Positions 23,870-36,743 of a stretch of DNA of 64,000 bases are shown one piece after another. Position numbers and translations under genes: made by a program. The DNA lies in NCBI GenBank assembly GCA_963989385.1, contig OZ022506.1, positions 7,047,415 to 7,111,414 of the forward strand, given 5' to 3'. Below the pieces are notes generated by a model. It ran no database searches. It was given only the letters and a program-made list of their open reading frames with translations, and was not told the DNA's origin. How positions within the stretch are numbered: the stretch's first letter is position 1; each line of letters starts with the position of its first letter. The stretch is from Ctena decussata (lineage: Eukaryota; Mollusca; Bivalvia; Lucinida; Lucinidae).

Positions 23870-25500
23870 TACGGACATGGTGAGTTCCGTCTTGGGATGT
23901 CGACTCGACTCCAGCAGACTGATTTCAGTCAGCCTGAGAGCAGGTCCTTTCAACATCACCATCATACAGGTTTATGCACCAACATCTGGGCATGACGACA
24001 ATTAGGTCGAACACTTCTACCAGCAACTCCAGGAAATCATAGACCAAACACCTCAGAAGGACATTCTGGTTGTACACGGGGATTATATGCTAAAGTTTGG
24101 AAGGATGCACACGCAGACTGGGAAAAGGTTTGTGGACCCTACTGCAATGTAGAGACAAATGAGAGAGGTCTCAGACTTCTACAGTCTGCACCTTGTAACA
24201 GCCTAGTACTGACAAACACTCTTGGCCCTCACAAACCATAAAAAAGATGGACATGCCCAGATGGGAATGGGAAGCACCATAATTAGATTGATTACATCTT
24301 GGTGAGGAAGCCCTTTCAATCAGGAATTAACATCCATAGGACAGGGGGCTTTCCCGGAACAGACATAGGAAGTGACCCTGACCTGGTGATGATGACCTTC
24401 TGAGTTCGTCTGAAGAAGGGTAGAAAGCCAGCCCAGCCAAGACTGAACTTTGATCTTGAAAAGTTAAAGGATCCAGACATGGCATGCACTTTTCAAGCAA
24501 CAATAGGTGGGAAATTTGCACCACTCATTTGTCTGAGGGATGATGACATGGGCATAGATACCATGATTACCACCTACAATACACTAGTGACAGACGCAGC
24601 AAGTGATATACTTGGGAAGTAACGTCTCAGGAAAAAGCCCTGGGTCGTCGAAGATGTTCTCGACCTCTGTGATGAGAGGAGAAATTTGAAGAAGCGGTAA
24701 AAACCAGGAGGAGCAAAAAAATACAGGGAAGCAAACAAGAGGATTCAGACGGCATCAAAAAATGCTGAAGAGGACTGAATAGGTATTCAGTGCGAGGACA
24801 TCGAAACTTGCCTGAACAAAAACAATGGCAAGAAAGCATACCAGCTGGTGAAGAATCTAACTTCAAAGAAAGAGGGTAGATCCGCAACTATCCAGGACAG
24901 GTCTGGGAAATGCCTTACAGAGGAACAAGAGATTCTCAGCAGATGAACGTTGATACTTACGGTGACAATGCGGGTCTGGACTGCAATCAGCCCCCAGAAG
25001 AAGATCAACAACCGGTCCTTCGTGAGGAAGTTGAGATTGCAATAGCAGCACTAAAGAAGGGGAAGTCTGCAGATTTTGATAATATACCAGCAAACCTCAT
25101 TCAAGATGGCGGGGAGACCATGACTGATGTCTTAACATATATCTGTAACAGGATCTAAGGAACGGGAGAATAGCCTACCTCGTGGACTCAGTCGCTGATT
25201 ATACACTCCCTAAGAAAGGCAACTTACAGCTCTGCCAGAACTACAGAACCATTCGACTCATCAGCCGTTCAAGCAAAGTCATGCTGAAAGTCATCTTGAA
25301 CAGACTTAAAGCACAAGCTGAAGAGATAATCGCTGAAGAACAGGCTGGGTTCCGAGCCGGAAGAGATACCACAGAACAGATCTCCAACCTTAGAATCCTG
25401 TGTGAAAAGTATTTCCAATATCAGTTGAAACTGTACCATATCTTCATTGATTTCAAAACTGCCTTTGACAGGGTATGGTATGCCGCCATATGGGCCTGAT
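23870..25500 (+). pseudogene. LINE family B fragment: endonuclease to reverse transcriptase, truncated
   Basis: A broken + strand LINE. Frames at 23940-24060 read ITIIQVYAPTSG and DILVVHGDY, typical of an apurinic-type endonuclease domain. Frames at 24900-25500 read VLREEVEIAIAALKKGKS, NYRTIRLISRSSKVMLKVIL, EEQAGFRAGRDTTEQ and IFIDFKTAFDRVW, which are RT fingers and palm motifs with the first catalytic Asp in FIDF. The sequence stops before the F-A-D-D motif, so it is 3'-truncated, and several in-frame stops interrupt it. It provides an uninterrupted reference for the LINE B copy at 5.3-12.7 kb. Confidence 0.75.
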
Positions 25501-26015
25501 GTCTGCAGCTGATGTGTCCCGCGGAATGCGACAGTAATTGTGGCTCGGAGAGGAATGCTCGTTGCCTGCCGAGACCTGCCCGTCAATTCGTTTCCTTCAA
25601 ACCTTTGGGTTTAGCGGCACTGAAGAAGTTAAATACAGAAAAGCGCATCTGTCGCACTAAAATTGGTATGGAAACTTTTATACTAGGATACAACTATTTA
25701 ACTGCCTGATTGGCCTTTCTGCTGATCGTTTTGCGGTGATGGTATTGAGTATGTTCTGCTTCCGGTTGTTATGTGACCATTGGCTATACAGATTTTCACT
25801 TAAAGCCACGTATACTGTCTGCTACTCAGCAATAAATCGTCCTACTAAGCTTTGTGGTCACCTCACTGGTAGAAGAGAGGGCTGGTCGCTTTGCTTTACA
25901 TTACTTCGTTTCGTGTGTAAATGTCAAGTTGGTGTAACCTTCCTCCTTGTTTTATTGGACCGGCTGTGATGACAAATGCAGTGCATATTCTGATTTTATT
26001 TCTGTTGTCTTACAG

Positions 26016-26102
26016 ACTGCCTATACATATTGTTCAGAGACTGGAAAGCAGCAAGTCGAAACGCTAAAAAAGGCTTTGGTGGATCCTTTTGCAGGCAGTA
26101 GA
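26016..26102 (+). CDS. MIEAP/SPATA18-like C-terminal domain, second exon
   Basis: An 87-nt, 29-codon exon with acceptor gtcttacag and donor ggcagtaga|gtacgt, phase 0 on both sides, as the previous exon requires. The product begins TAYTYCSETGKQQVETLKKA and ends DPFAGSR. It is a helical segment with an early Tyr/Cys cluster that fits the middle of the MIEAP-type domain. The 3.8-kb intron before it carries a foldback element and a LINE fragment. A tract just upstream (25525-25675) is a repeat with a spurious coding look and should not be confused with this exon. Confidence 0.68.
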
Positions 26103-26235
26103 GTACGTATAGAACAAAATATGATTATTATGTTTCACGTGTGCCTCTGTGAACTCTCTTCAGTAGTATTTATGTCTGTTTTCAAATGTGCTTTCTAATT
26201 GAATAAATAGCGGCCAATGTCATACATTTACAAAA

Positions 26236-27270
26236 ATAAAAAGTATGCAAAGACCAGGAACTGAAACAATCAAAATCCAAATCCAGCCCTCAAACCATAG
26301 TTGGAAACAACTAAGATTAAAAATAATCAAGATACAGAGAACATATGGCCAACCGAGTGAGCAGCTTGTTCCCAAAAGGTGGCCACTCAGCAACCCAAAC
26401 CGAACCAAAAATAATAATAACATACATAAGGTAAAACATCACAGAAACTCTGACACCAAAAACAGGCAACAAAGAACCACAACAGAACTACCGCTTTGGA
26501 ACGGTCAGTAATGAATTACTGGGGGGCTTAAATCGATTTTACAGGCCCAACCTCACCCTTAGTTTCTGAAGTGGTACAAAACATTTAGTTGGTTGTTCGG
26601 TTCGCATGATAACCCTCTAACTCGTCAATGAATCATCACGGTAAACACATAAATCAAATTTCAACACCATGAAGAAGCAAAGACGAGGACTCAACAGATA
26701 CAACGGGCCGTCTGACAGGTGGAGATCCCTGTCCTGCCAAACAACCCCACTGGAAATCTGAAGCAAAGGAAGGTCACCAGTTGAGCCCCGGTGGACCAAG
26801 CAACAGACAAAAAGGCTCCGGTCCCAACCAACTAAAATATATAGCTTTAGGTTGGGGCCATCATAGAGTCTGACGACCGATCCCCCGGTGTGCAATTAAA
26901 GAGTGCAGCAAAGCTATCAACCGTGATTGGGTTAATCACTAAGCATGCAGACTGTCGCATAACATTTGAATTATAGCCAATACGTTTGTGACGTATTATT
27001 ATTTTTCGGAATTGATCAGAAAAATCAGTCCTACCCTTAATCTTTTTGAATTTGTATACTAAGTCACCATAAAATTCTGGTTCCGATAGGCCTTGGTGTA
27101 AAAGAAATTTTAATCCGACATCAAATTTTGAAACCAATTCATGGTGTCTGCGATAGAATTTAGAAAAAGCCTTTCTAAGCTTATGATACCGATAGCCCTG
27201 TTGAAGAAGTTTAGCAGTTAAACATTTATTACAAATGCTGCAAATCTTATGTTCCGAATCTTTGATTTGA
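26236..27270 (-). mobile_element. LINE family A, copy 3, with RT C-terminal coding tail
   Basis: The longest copy of family A. On the minus strand an RT-tail frame runs from about 27270 to the stop near 26847, including KLLQQGYRYHKLRKAFSKFY upstream of the segment shared with copy 1. The 3' untranslated region then extends to the common 3' end at 26236. It is almost identical to the + strand copy at 472-1349 over about 880 bp, so the two form a long inverted repeat 25 kb apart within the same gene. It shows no intact RT catalytic region, so it is a dead fragment. Confidence 0.7.
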
Positions 27271-28138
27271 ACCCGCCCGTTTCAGGAGGGAGGGGGTGGG
27301 GGTCAGTTATATAGAAACATTGGTTAATACATCCGTAGTATTTTTATTTATAAACACGCCTGAAAGAAGACCGACGAGAAATTATTGTAAAGTATGTGTA
27401 GGATAATTCACCAAAGACGCGCCACAACACAAACTAAACACAAACTAATCATAATGCCTATAGACATTCGAATTACTTTCGTAACACGAAATTGTTGGCG
27501 CTCCTGATGTCGTTTCAGAAGATTATGAAAAAAAGAAAACAGGCAATGTTCAGGAACTAATATAATCTGATTCCATAGCCCACCCGACACAGGGAAAGGG
27601 AAAGATGTAGATTCAAAACTCGCCAGCAATTTACTGTAAACCAAAAGGACAGCTCTTACATAAACAGGTGGTCATTCAGCATACCCAAATAAAATACCAT
27701 TCACACAACAGGCAAGTGAAAACACTGACACGGACAACAACAACATGCATTCGAAACAGATACTTTTTCCCATTTTCTTTTTAAAAGAACCAAAAAAATG
27801 AAAGCAAAGTACGCATCACTACAGATGACCACACTGTTTAAAGACCACAGACAAGCGGACATAAGAACAGGTTACAGTGAGGAACCACAAAAGAAATATG
27901 GCAAATGGGTTTGGGATCTGATTCAGTCAGTTCCTGAAGTGTTATTACTCTTCAGATTAGAACAGTCGGTTATAAAATACTGGATTCGAAAATTCGCACT
28001 CAGCTTCTGCAGTGGTGTGAATCATTTAGTTAATTGTTCGGTCCACGTGAAGGTATCCACAGCAAGCAATGAGTCAGCTCGGGAAACAAAACAACTCACA
28101 GGTAAAAACTATAATCGAGTTTCTGTGAATCTGAAATA

Positions 28139-29047
28139 CGAGGGGCGTTCGAAAAGTAATGCAAATGGCCTTATAACTTTGTTTAGGGGAAAACTGGGTA
28201 CAAATGCTATGCATATGCTGAAAACACTACATTTTGTCTTTACAATGATACCAAACGCTGTACAAAGACACCTTTCCTTATTGTCTTACAACGCATTTTA
28301 TTAGGCCCCTGTCATGTCACTGGGCTATTTTCATATGTAAATCATTTCAGTGTTGGGCATTCAAGTCAAATATCATTGCAAATACAAAATTCAGCTTTGT
28401 CAGTTGCTTGTCCATTGTTGCCTACAATATTCATACAAAAGTTAGAAGGGTGGCAACTGTTATCGATTTATTCCTGGCAAAGCAATGCGCAATTCTTATG
28501 ACGTTATTGAAATATACGTTAACGTCATTTTGAAAAGCTTGTAGAGGCTTCGCTTTTGGCATTAATTTGAATTTATTGACAGGTTTTCGTTGACCAATGT
28601 AAATGCTCTTGCTGACAAGATTGTGAATGCTAATACACTTGTTTTCATTACGAAATCATTTAATTTTTGGTAGAAAGGGGGAATTTGCTACTATGGATTT
28701 GCTACATAATCCATATTCCCGGGCCAGTATTGAACCCAGATTTAAAATATTTTCCGCGATATTTACAGGACAACATTGCCTGGACATTGTCTTTAAGTAG
28801 CAAAAATAAAAACAAATCAAAGACTGACGATATATAAATTACGGCCTACTAAACTAAAATTCTGCAGTGTCTTTAGGGTATACCTCTTTCAAAGATGATA
28901 AAAATGCGCCCTTTTAAAAAAATACACCGTGTTTGCAGACTTTCCTACGCATATCATAGCTGTATGTGTTTTTGCAATCAGAAGTTCTGTTTTTATATTG
29001 GTTACCGAGAAATTACGTCATTTGCATTACTTTTCGAACGCCCCTCG
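28139..29047. mobile_element. mariner-like non-autonomous element (909 bp)
   Basis: Ends are an inverted repeat, CGAGGGGCGTTCGAAAAGTA at the left and its complement at the right, each followed by ATGCAAATG-type sequence, and both are flanked by a TA dinucleotide (28137-28138 and 29048-29049). That end sequence and TA target are typical of Tc1/mariner transposons. At 909 bp it is too short for a complete transposase and no DDD signature was seen, so it is a MITE. It lies in the intron before the third MIEAP-domain exon. Confidence 0.75.
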
Positions 29048-29964
29048 TATATAATAGCCAGTGGCGTGTCTGTCGGTTAAAATAATTTTTTTAAATATTT
29101 TTTTGTTTTTAAGATCCAGCTGTAAAGTCGTTTTTTATATCTTTTGGCGGTTTTTGATGAGGAGGGGCATTATTTATTATCTGTTGATGGTTAATTGAAT
29201 GTGTAGATGTTAGAATGTCCTGTGGTAAAACCTAATTAAAATGTTTGACCAAAACAATATAGTATCTTGTGGGCAGGCTACTGCACATCCGCTTCCGCTT
29301 TAGAAGAGTTTTACATAGGAACACAACGTACGTTTATTCACAGTCACGACATTTGCACAGTCTTTTTTCGTATTATTATTTTATGATGTGGAATTATTTA
29401 TAGGGTATTGAGTTTATTTTTTGTGTGTGTATTTGCTACATTTTATGAGCTGTTTGTAATATTAGTCCTATACGAGTGTTCAGCGAGTATGAGTCAAACC
29501 GAATTAAAATGAATGATGAGGCAGTCCGTGTTAAAATATTTTTTTTGTGCAGGAACACCGTTTGCTTCCAGATTCATTCTTTTCCTTCAGTAGTTCATCA
29601 TAACTATAAAAATGTCCGTATTGTGTGGTAGAGGATCTTACCTGAGTGTTCATGTGCTATTAAATTTACTAAACGAGTTGGGGAAAAGATAAGATGTGAG
29701 GATATCCCCGAACGAGTTTAATACATTCAATAATACAGGAGCACGAATATAAGATTGTATTTATCATGTGATACTATAAGCGCATTATATTTGCAATTTT
29801 TGCACTAAAACGTCACGATTACGCATTTAGAAAACGCGACGATTCAATGGGCATCAACGCATAGCGTTACGACTTAATTTGCATGTTTAATCCTCTGTTT
29901 GGATTTATAACACTCTCGGGTTTGACGTCCCATGTTTACTGAATGTCTTTTGTTTCGTTTACAG

Positions 29965-30060
29965 GTAATGTCATCCCTGGATCTTGATCCCGTACAGATA
30001 CGATTGATACAGGATCTTCGAAAACAAACAAGCAAACACTCAATTGAATCAGTTAAGAAG
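29965..30060 (+). CDS. MIEAP/SPATA18-like C-terminal domain, third exon
   Basis: A 96-nt, 32-codon exon with acceptor gtttacag and donor gttaagaag|gtacaa, phase 0 on both sides. The product starts VMSSLDLDPVQIRLIQDLRK and ends SIESVKK. It is predicted to be helical and contains no low-complexity sequence. Acceptor, length divisible by three and phase all agree with the exons on either side. The intron before it contains a LINE copy (26.2-27.3 kb) and a mariner-like element (28.1-29.0 kb). Confidence 0.68.
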
Positions 30061-30519
30061 GTACAATAAATATTTCATCAAACCAAATTATTTGCGATGC
30101 ATGTATTAGATATAAAGACAAGATTTCTTTAAATTCACTATAGCTATAGACAGGGCAACTTTCATCAAACAATTGTTAGATGTTATATTAAAATTTCTGA
30201 CCAAACTTTTGTTTCATGCATATATCCGAGCAACAACCTTACATAAACCAAGGTCGAAGGTTATATCTGTAAGGTTCAGACCTTACGTTTATTTCATGGA
30301 TATTTCAAAACGACATACATGTCCTAATCTAACGCCGAAATGTTTGGAAAAAGCGACATTCACAAAACAACCCATCAAACAACCGGAAGATGAACGAATT
30401 TGAAGCGAAAACAAATACGAATCGGGATAGCACATATGCAAAAACAGACACTCAGACACGCTCGGTCCAAAATGAGAAACTGCAATACAATTACTACTTT
30501 AAAACGGTCAGTATGTAGA

Positions 30520-30620
30520 CCACTGAGAGTTGAATGAAAAGTGACGTTGCATATGCATTACATCGTTAAATGCATTCAATAAATGGATTTAATGCATATG
30601 CAACTTCACCCTTCATACTG
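30520..30620. repeat. short inverted repeat with ATGCATATGCAAC arms
   Basis: gtgacgttgcatatgcatt (from about 30540) is mirrored by aatgcatatgcaacttcac ending at 30608. The loop is about 35 bp. It sits about 120 bp before the last coding exon. It could be a small MITE remnant. Confidence 0.4.
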
Positions 30621-30726
30621 ATGCGGCTCCAAGTAGCAGACAGTTGTTTGATGTGCGTTGGGGTGTCTGATTCATCAGTGAGGCTCCATTATTTGTAGTG
30701 ATTGTCAGGAACTATTTCTTTTTCAG

Positions 30727-30999
30727 GGCTTCATACACCATTTGAAATCGCAGTTAAAACACCCTGATCCAAGTTCAGTCAGTACCTACGTTGAAAAATG
30801 TGCCGAGCTATGCTGGTACATGGTCTTGCCAACTCCGCCGCTCTTTATAAGTTCCAGTGACCTACCGGATGATACGTTTGACAAAAACAAATATCGCTTC
30901 TATCAGACAAGTGGAACAAAATATACTTTTATTGTATGGCCAGCATTATATCTGTATAAAGATGGCAATATTTTAGCTAAGGGAATAGCTGAGGCCTAG
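30727..30999 (+). CDS. MIEAP/SPATA18-like C-terminal domain, last coding exon
   Basis: Terminal coding exon: acceptor tctttttcag, phase 0 entry, 90 codons, TAG stop at 30997-30999. It starts GFIHHLKSQLKHPDPSS and ends NILAKGIAEA. A Trp-Tyr-Met segment followed by a proline-rich PTPPLF stretch, then VWPALYLYKDGNILAKG near the C terminus, fits my recollection of MIEAP-type C termini, which end in a Trp-Pro-containing strand and an LxKG motif. Together the nine visible exons encode about 390 residues. An AATAAA lies three bases after the stop (31002-31007), which is unusually close if it is used for polyadenylation. Confidence 0.78.
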   Translation, partial: GFIHHLKSQLKHPDPSSVSTYVEKCAELCWYMVLPTPPLFISSSDLPDDTFDKNKYRFYQTSGTKYTFIVWPALYLYKDGNILAKGIAEA

Positions 31000-31001
31000 T
31001 G

Positions 31002-31007
31002 AATAAA
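31002..31007 (+). promoter_or_regulatory. possible polyadenylation signal of the MIEAP-like gene
   Basis: A canonical AATAAA hexamer starts two bases after the TAG stop codon of the last coding exon. Its closeness to the stop would imply a 3' UTR of only about 20-30 nt, so a later, non-canonical signal may be the real one. Confidence 0.25.
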
Positions 31008-33160
31008 GACGGTCCCAGTGTTTATTAGTAATACATTATGTAAGAAGCTTATCTGTGATGAAAATAGACAATATATGACTTATACAGTAAGTAAGTAAAT
31101 TAAATTACTCTATATTATATAAGGTTGATATTTTAGTGGTTAGTTGTAAATTGTGGTTAGATTACATTTATTGATGTCCATCTCCAAGTAATGCAGGCTG
31201 TGGGCTGTATTTTCAAATTCAAAAAGCATGAAGTTGTGAGGTTTTTCCTTATCAAGTAGCTTCTTTCTTCTTATATCGGTAAGCATGTCCCCTTTTTACA
31301 TAAGTCAATACAAGAGCCTGATATTGAAAGTCAAAGATTAAGAGTCAAATACAAAGGTATTACTTCAAAGCTTCCTGCATAATATTATAAAGTTTTATAG
31401 AAACCTCACGTGTCAGATGTTTTTCTACATATCTCTCCACTTTTCCCAAAAACCTCCTTGGATGTTTTATACTACACTCAAGTATTGTTGAAAGGCATAT
31501 AAAAATTGTTCCATTAACAGTTTTCATATAACAAAGAACTAACTGCATGTATACAATTTATACTCTGAACTTACGGTAAAAGTATCGTTATCAGCCTCCT
31601 TTGTTTCATTATCACCATTGTCGTTACCGTTATTATGATAAGTATGTCAAACAAACCGGCAGTTGTGGGCAATTCTTAAATTGTAAGTACTGGGCTGATT
31701 GAAATGACAATAACTGGAATTCTTAAGACATCATGTTTCACCTTCAGCTATATGGGTAGACACGGTAACATCTATACATTGTAGAATAGTCACTATACAG
31801 TAAAGTGTTGAAAAGACTTGAAAAAAAGGTTGTAAAGAATACTATGGAAAAACATTGAATAGGAGATAGATTATGACAAATTATGAGTGAGAGAAATTTG
31901 GAATTTAAATAGCGTGCTTCTGAAAGCAGGATCAAGGAAACCGGCCCTTGGTACAGTTCTCATCCCTAAATCTGGACGAGTGGAGGATAAAACCTGTGAC
32001 CGTTGATATATGAAGCAAGTGAGTAGACAGTTATCAAGTATTCAGTCTTTCGTTTGCGCACAATAGTTCTTTGCCGAATACGAACCACAAAGTAGCAGCA
32101 AGCGTAATAAGTTAAAATGATAAGCAGTGAATAGGGTCTGACTCAGTAAGATGCCACATCTACTCTCCAAACTAAACTAGAAATATTAATGTTTATAAAT
32201 GTTATTTCAAATTTTATAAAACGTAATGTTTTTAAGTTGATGGTGGTTTCGTCTCTTTTCAAAATTCTCTTTCATAACGATGCTTTTCGGCAGAAAACAA
32301 ATCACAAGGAATAATTAACTTTAAACTTGTTATACGGTTATACGTTGAGTTAAAGTGTAATCATATATAAAGAATTGTTGGCTGCAAACAAAATGACCTA
32401 CCCTTTGTAACTTCTATTTTCCAAAACGCACAATCTAATCAACTGCTTTATTTCATAGTTAATGCGCCTCTAAATTGTTTATGTGACTACAGTCTTTAAA
32501 GGTGTCCAATTTTGCTTGTTTTCTGTCGTTACGGAGAAAACTTTATGCGAGGAGAAATCAATCCTTATAAGGGAGACCATTTTGCAGTGTGTAATTTTTT
32601 CAAATGCTCAATCAGCAGCTTTTTGAAGTGTTAATTACGTAATATAACTAGGACTGGAATTTCATAAATGCTATGACTATGTGTGTTTAGATCGAAGTCT
32701 ACAGTAAAAACAAGAGATTGATTTTTTTAGCTCTCCTCCTTTACATGCATGTTCTTCAGCCTATAAATCAAAGGTGACAAAAATCATATAAGTAAAATTT
32801 AGCAACAGGTATCACTCTGTTTGAAATATTCAAACAAAAATATTTACTTCGAACTTTCTTCTTTTCAAGTTCATTTTTCACCTTTTTTCTAATTCCTAAT
32901 TGTACCTATATTTTAAGAATCACTGTTTTATACAACAGAGCCCATCCTGGAAAGGAGTTTATGCATATATACATGGATTCAGAACTTTTCACTAAAGGCA
33001 GGCTTTAGACTTAAATTTTAATCTCTATGTTTTGAGATCTTAAATTAATGAGCTAGGCATCTGCCACGTTAACCGAACAACTAAGTGTCTGGTGAACGAA
33101 AGCAGAACCAAGAGCCAGGTTTTGTCACGAACGCAAACTCATTTAGCCACCCCCCCCCCC
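31008..33160. other. no supported gene; AT-rich unique-looking DNA
   Basis: I read both strands and found no exon with credible splice sites, no TIRs and no clear repeat family in this stretch. A 17-bp C run lies at its end (33151-33167). Confidence 0.4.
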
Positions 33161-35055
33161 CCCCCTAAAAAAATGATTCCCTTACAAAGGGGCACTACTG
33201 GTTATTCTTGGTTGTTTTATGTATTGTTTGTTGCTCGTATATCTGTTATTGATATATTGTTTGTGGTGTTAAGGCTAACTAGTGAGCACCGACGTTGGAA
33301 ATGGCTGCTCACATGGCCGCTGCTGATGACATACTTGGTGGTTATTATTTTTGTGTTGTCCTTCCCACATGGTGTTTTGGGTGGGATCTTGGATTGAATT
33401 GTGCCCGTTCCTGATACTTTTCCTATGTACTGTTTAATGACTTTTTAATGACTTTTTTGCGTCAATTAAGGTTTATTTATACACACACTTCAGTTTTATG
33501 CGAGTATTTTATGGGATGATTGCACGTGGCAAAATGACATGATACATGCACCCCATTTATCATAATGGTTTACATTCATGTAGCAATCTTTGATTTTTAA
33601 ATATTTACATTTTTGTTGATGTATCATTAGTTGTGACAGTAAAACTGACTAATTTATGTATCAGACTGGATTACTAGTATATAATAATTAGATAACATTG
33701 TGCGTTGAGAATAAATTATACTGTTTAGCTTTTTCGAAGTATTCATTTATTGTTAATTTGTATCATCGGACAATACTGTTCAAACATTACACATTAGGCT
33801 AAAAGACAGTTCAACTCAATCGACTCGCTATACCCATTAACCACTTACGTCTCTGTCTTTATTTGTGTATAACTGTCTAGCCTTCCAGTATGTGTTTTGG
33901 AACCATAGTATTTGAAATAGTAGATATAAATATGTTGAGGCAGGAATCATTCCTACTTGTCAAAAATTCCTGTTGGAAGTAGAAAGCGATTGAAACATGG
34001 TTGCCATGATGGAACGCTTCCGGATCATAGCCTCGTATATTATTAACCTATGAATTAAGAGAGAGATACTCAAGCATACAACTGAATGAGACAGATGCTA
34101 AACATAGCGGAACAGGAAATTACATTTAATTATTAAAGTATTAAAGTAGATAAGAATTGAAGGATTTTGAACCAACCAGGTTAACACATCCTACCACCAA
34201 ACATCGAATGGGAAAAGGGAAAAAAGATGACACACGAAGCCAGACGAGAAAAGCTAAGGGGTCAGCTCCTTTCATGCAGATGGCCACATGGTACTCTATG
34301 TAAAAGTTAAAGCCGAAATACAATGACCATAATCATAAACTGCCACAGAAGAGCCAAACTGGAACGGTCGATAGTAACTTTATGGTTGGGAGCTTAAATC
34401 TGTTCTGTGTGATTACAACTATGCGATGCCTCTAGGTTCTGCTGTAATTCATCTAATGAATGATAGTTATGTTTGTTAACGTTTACTGAAGCATAAACTA
34501 TACCGGGTCACGAGCAAAGTAAGTGAACGCCGATAGAACTTGTTCGAGACTCGATGTAGTTAAACGTCAATAAACGTTAAAAATTATTATATTATAATTA
34601 TTATAAAAGTTTTTTTACCATTTTTCCAGCTTTAAAGGCCAAGATTTAAATCTATCATTTTAACCCCCCCAATCTAATCCCCTCCAATCAACAAGTGATA
34701 AGAAAATCAAAGGCACCTACTTATCACCTCATTATTAGGGTCATAAAACAATGCAGTGCTGAAACCACTGCCTGCCTGTGGGGCCCCAGTGGATTAATTC
34801 ATGCATCAGTCAAAATGTAAGAGATCAGAACAATATATTCTATAATTTGTAAAATATAATTTGCTGATTACATGTATCAGTCAAAGAATACTCAAATATT
34901 AATTAAAAAAAAAGAAACAGAGAGAAAAGAGGCGGGAGGGGGGATGAATTAATTAAAACAAAATTAAGGAAGAAAACATAAAAAATGATTGAATATATAT
35001 TACAAATATATTCTTGATTTACCACTAACTACTATAACTTTTTTTATATATATAA

Positions 35056-35390
35056 GGTGATGCTTGCTACTCGCGAGCACCTGATCACACCTCAATTTCG
35101 GGGTACATATCTGTGTATCCCAAATATTCCAGAATTGTCAATGTTTAAAGGACTTAAGAGTTCAGACTTATGATTTGGGTACTTTGACCAGTTTCATTTT
35201 GACTTCTTGTTTCCACTCGGCTACCTGGACGGCCTTAAGCCATGTAAATACAGAAATGTGGTCAAAGTACCAAATCATAAGTCCGAACTCTTAAGTCATT
35301 TAAGCATAGACGATTCCGGACTTTTTTTGGTACACAGACATGGACCTCAAAACAGAGGTGTGATAGGTACCCGTGGGTGTTAAGCATCAC
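35056..35390. mobile_element. foldback MITE, ends AGGTGATGCTT
   Basis: Left arm aggtgatgcttgctactcgc continues to aagagttcagacttatgatt. The right arm has aatcataagtccgaactctt and ends gttaagcatcacct. The arms pair over most of the 335 bp with a central asymmetric loop. A minus-strand frame just beyond it (35425-35712) has no recognised domain. Confidence 0.6.
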
Positions 35391-35994
35391 CTGCCTATTA
35401 TAATACATCCGCAATATCTATGTATCAGTGGAAAAAGTCAGTGAAAATGACTGAGGCCGAGGCCATCAAACCGGAAATTAGTTTAGAAACGGCCACATTG
35501 TAGGGATCAACGAGGTCATAATGTCTTCCATAAAACATTTTAACCGTCGACACAATCTTTACGTTATAACCCTGTTTCAACCGTTTACGAGTGAGAAATT
35601 TTCCCTCTTTCAACAGTCTTGATATTTGACACTGGCTCAAGCATAGCGGACTAGCTAAGAAACATAAACTCGAATATCCGAATGAGCCTGCGCATTTCAG
35701 CAAATTAGTCAAGAATCTTTACTTTTATTTTTTAGATTCTCCAGATTTCATTGATCATATACGGATGTGTATAAGGAATACTCAGATCAGACGACGCCAG
35801 CTATATGATCGGAGTATGGGTAGGGACTGCCTGCATCCTATGAGCGTCGTAATTTTACATTGAGCTGTCCCAGTTCTTAGAATTTTTTGTTTTCCAGGAT
35901 TTCTGCGCTATAGGACAGATAAAACTACTAAAAACGGAGCTATCCATGCATATGTGCTACAATCTTCTTTTTATTATTATTACTATTATTCTAT

Positions 35995-36710
35995 TTTCTA
36001 TTCTATCCCATAACCTTACTAGGTCGTTGGGGCACCACAGATGACTTCCAAACAATCCCGTTCCACCTTCTCCTGTCTTCAGCTGCCCTAGTTGAGCTGG
36101 CAAAATCCATTCCTGTCCACTCCTTGATATTGTCTTCCCACCTCTTCTTCTGTCTACCTCTTCTTCTTTTTCCGTTCACTGTGCCCTGAATGATTGTCCT
36201 AGCTAAACCAGAAGACCTTGAGACGTGGCCAAACCACCTTCGTTTCCGTTTCTTGACCAGCATCATAATCTCCAATGGCTGCTTGGATCTTCCTGCGAAC
36301 CTCCTCATTGGTTATATGGTCCATGTACGAAATGTTCTGTAACCTTCGGTAGCATCTCATCTCAAATGCCTGCGTTCTTTTCTCTAACTCTGCTGTCAAG
36401 GTCCACGATTCACAGGCATACAGAAATATGGAATGACAAGGGAGCGCATAAGATTCACCTTTGATTCAATAGATATGTTGTTATCTCTCCAAATTGGTTT
36501 CAGCTTGGTAAGAGCTGAAGTGGCTTGTGCAATCCCTGAGAGAACCCCTGTTTTGAGCACTCATCTGAGACAACTGTTCTAAGGTATTTGAAGCTGATTA
36601 CAGTACCCAGCTTCTGCCCCTCTACCTTGATCTCCCTCTGGATGCCATCTGCGCTGTTCGTCATCAGTTTGGTCTTCTCAGCACTGATCTCCATCTTATA
36701 TCTTGTGCAG

Positions 36711-36720
<10 letters not shown>
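35995..36720 (-). pseudogene. LINE family B fragment: C-terminal part of the RT ORF
   Basis: Minus-strand frames read KMEISAEKTKLMTNSADGIQ near 36690, AFEMRCYRRLQNISYMDHIT near 36360, and KKRKRRWFGHVSRSSGL, then GRQKKRWEDNIKEWTGMDFA near 36120. These are the thumb and C-terminal region of the same LINE type as at 23.9-25.5 kb. Frameshifts separate the pieces. It ends at a (TTA)n/(TTTA)n tract (36716-36760). Confidence 0.75.

Positions 36721-36743
<23 letters not shown>

Noticed and set aside
27798..28304. A 168-codon + frame
   Set aside because: It crosses the left end of the mariner-like element at 28139 and a decayed LINE-related repeat, so it is composite and fortuitous.
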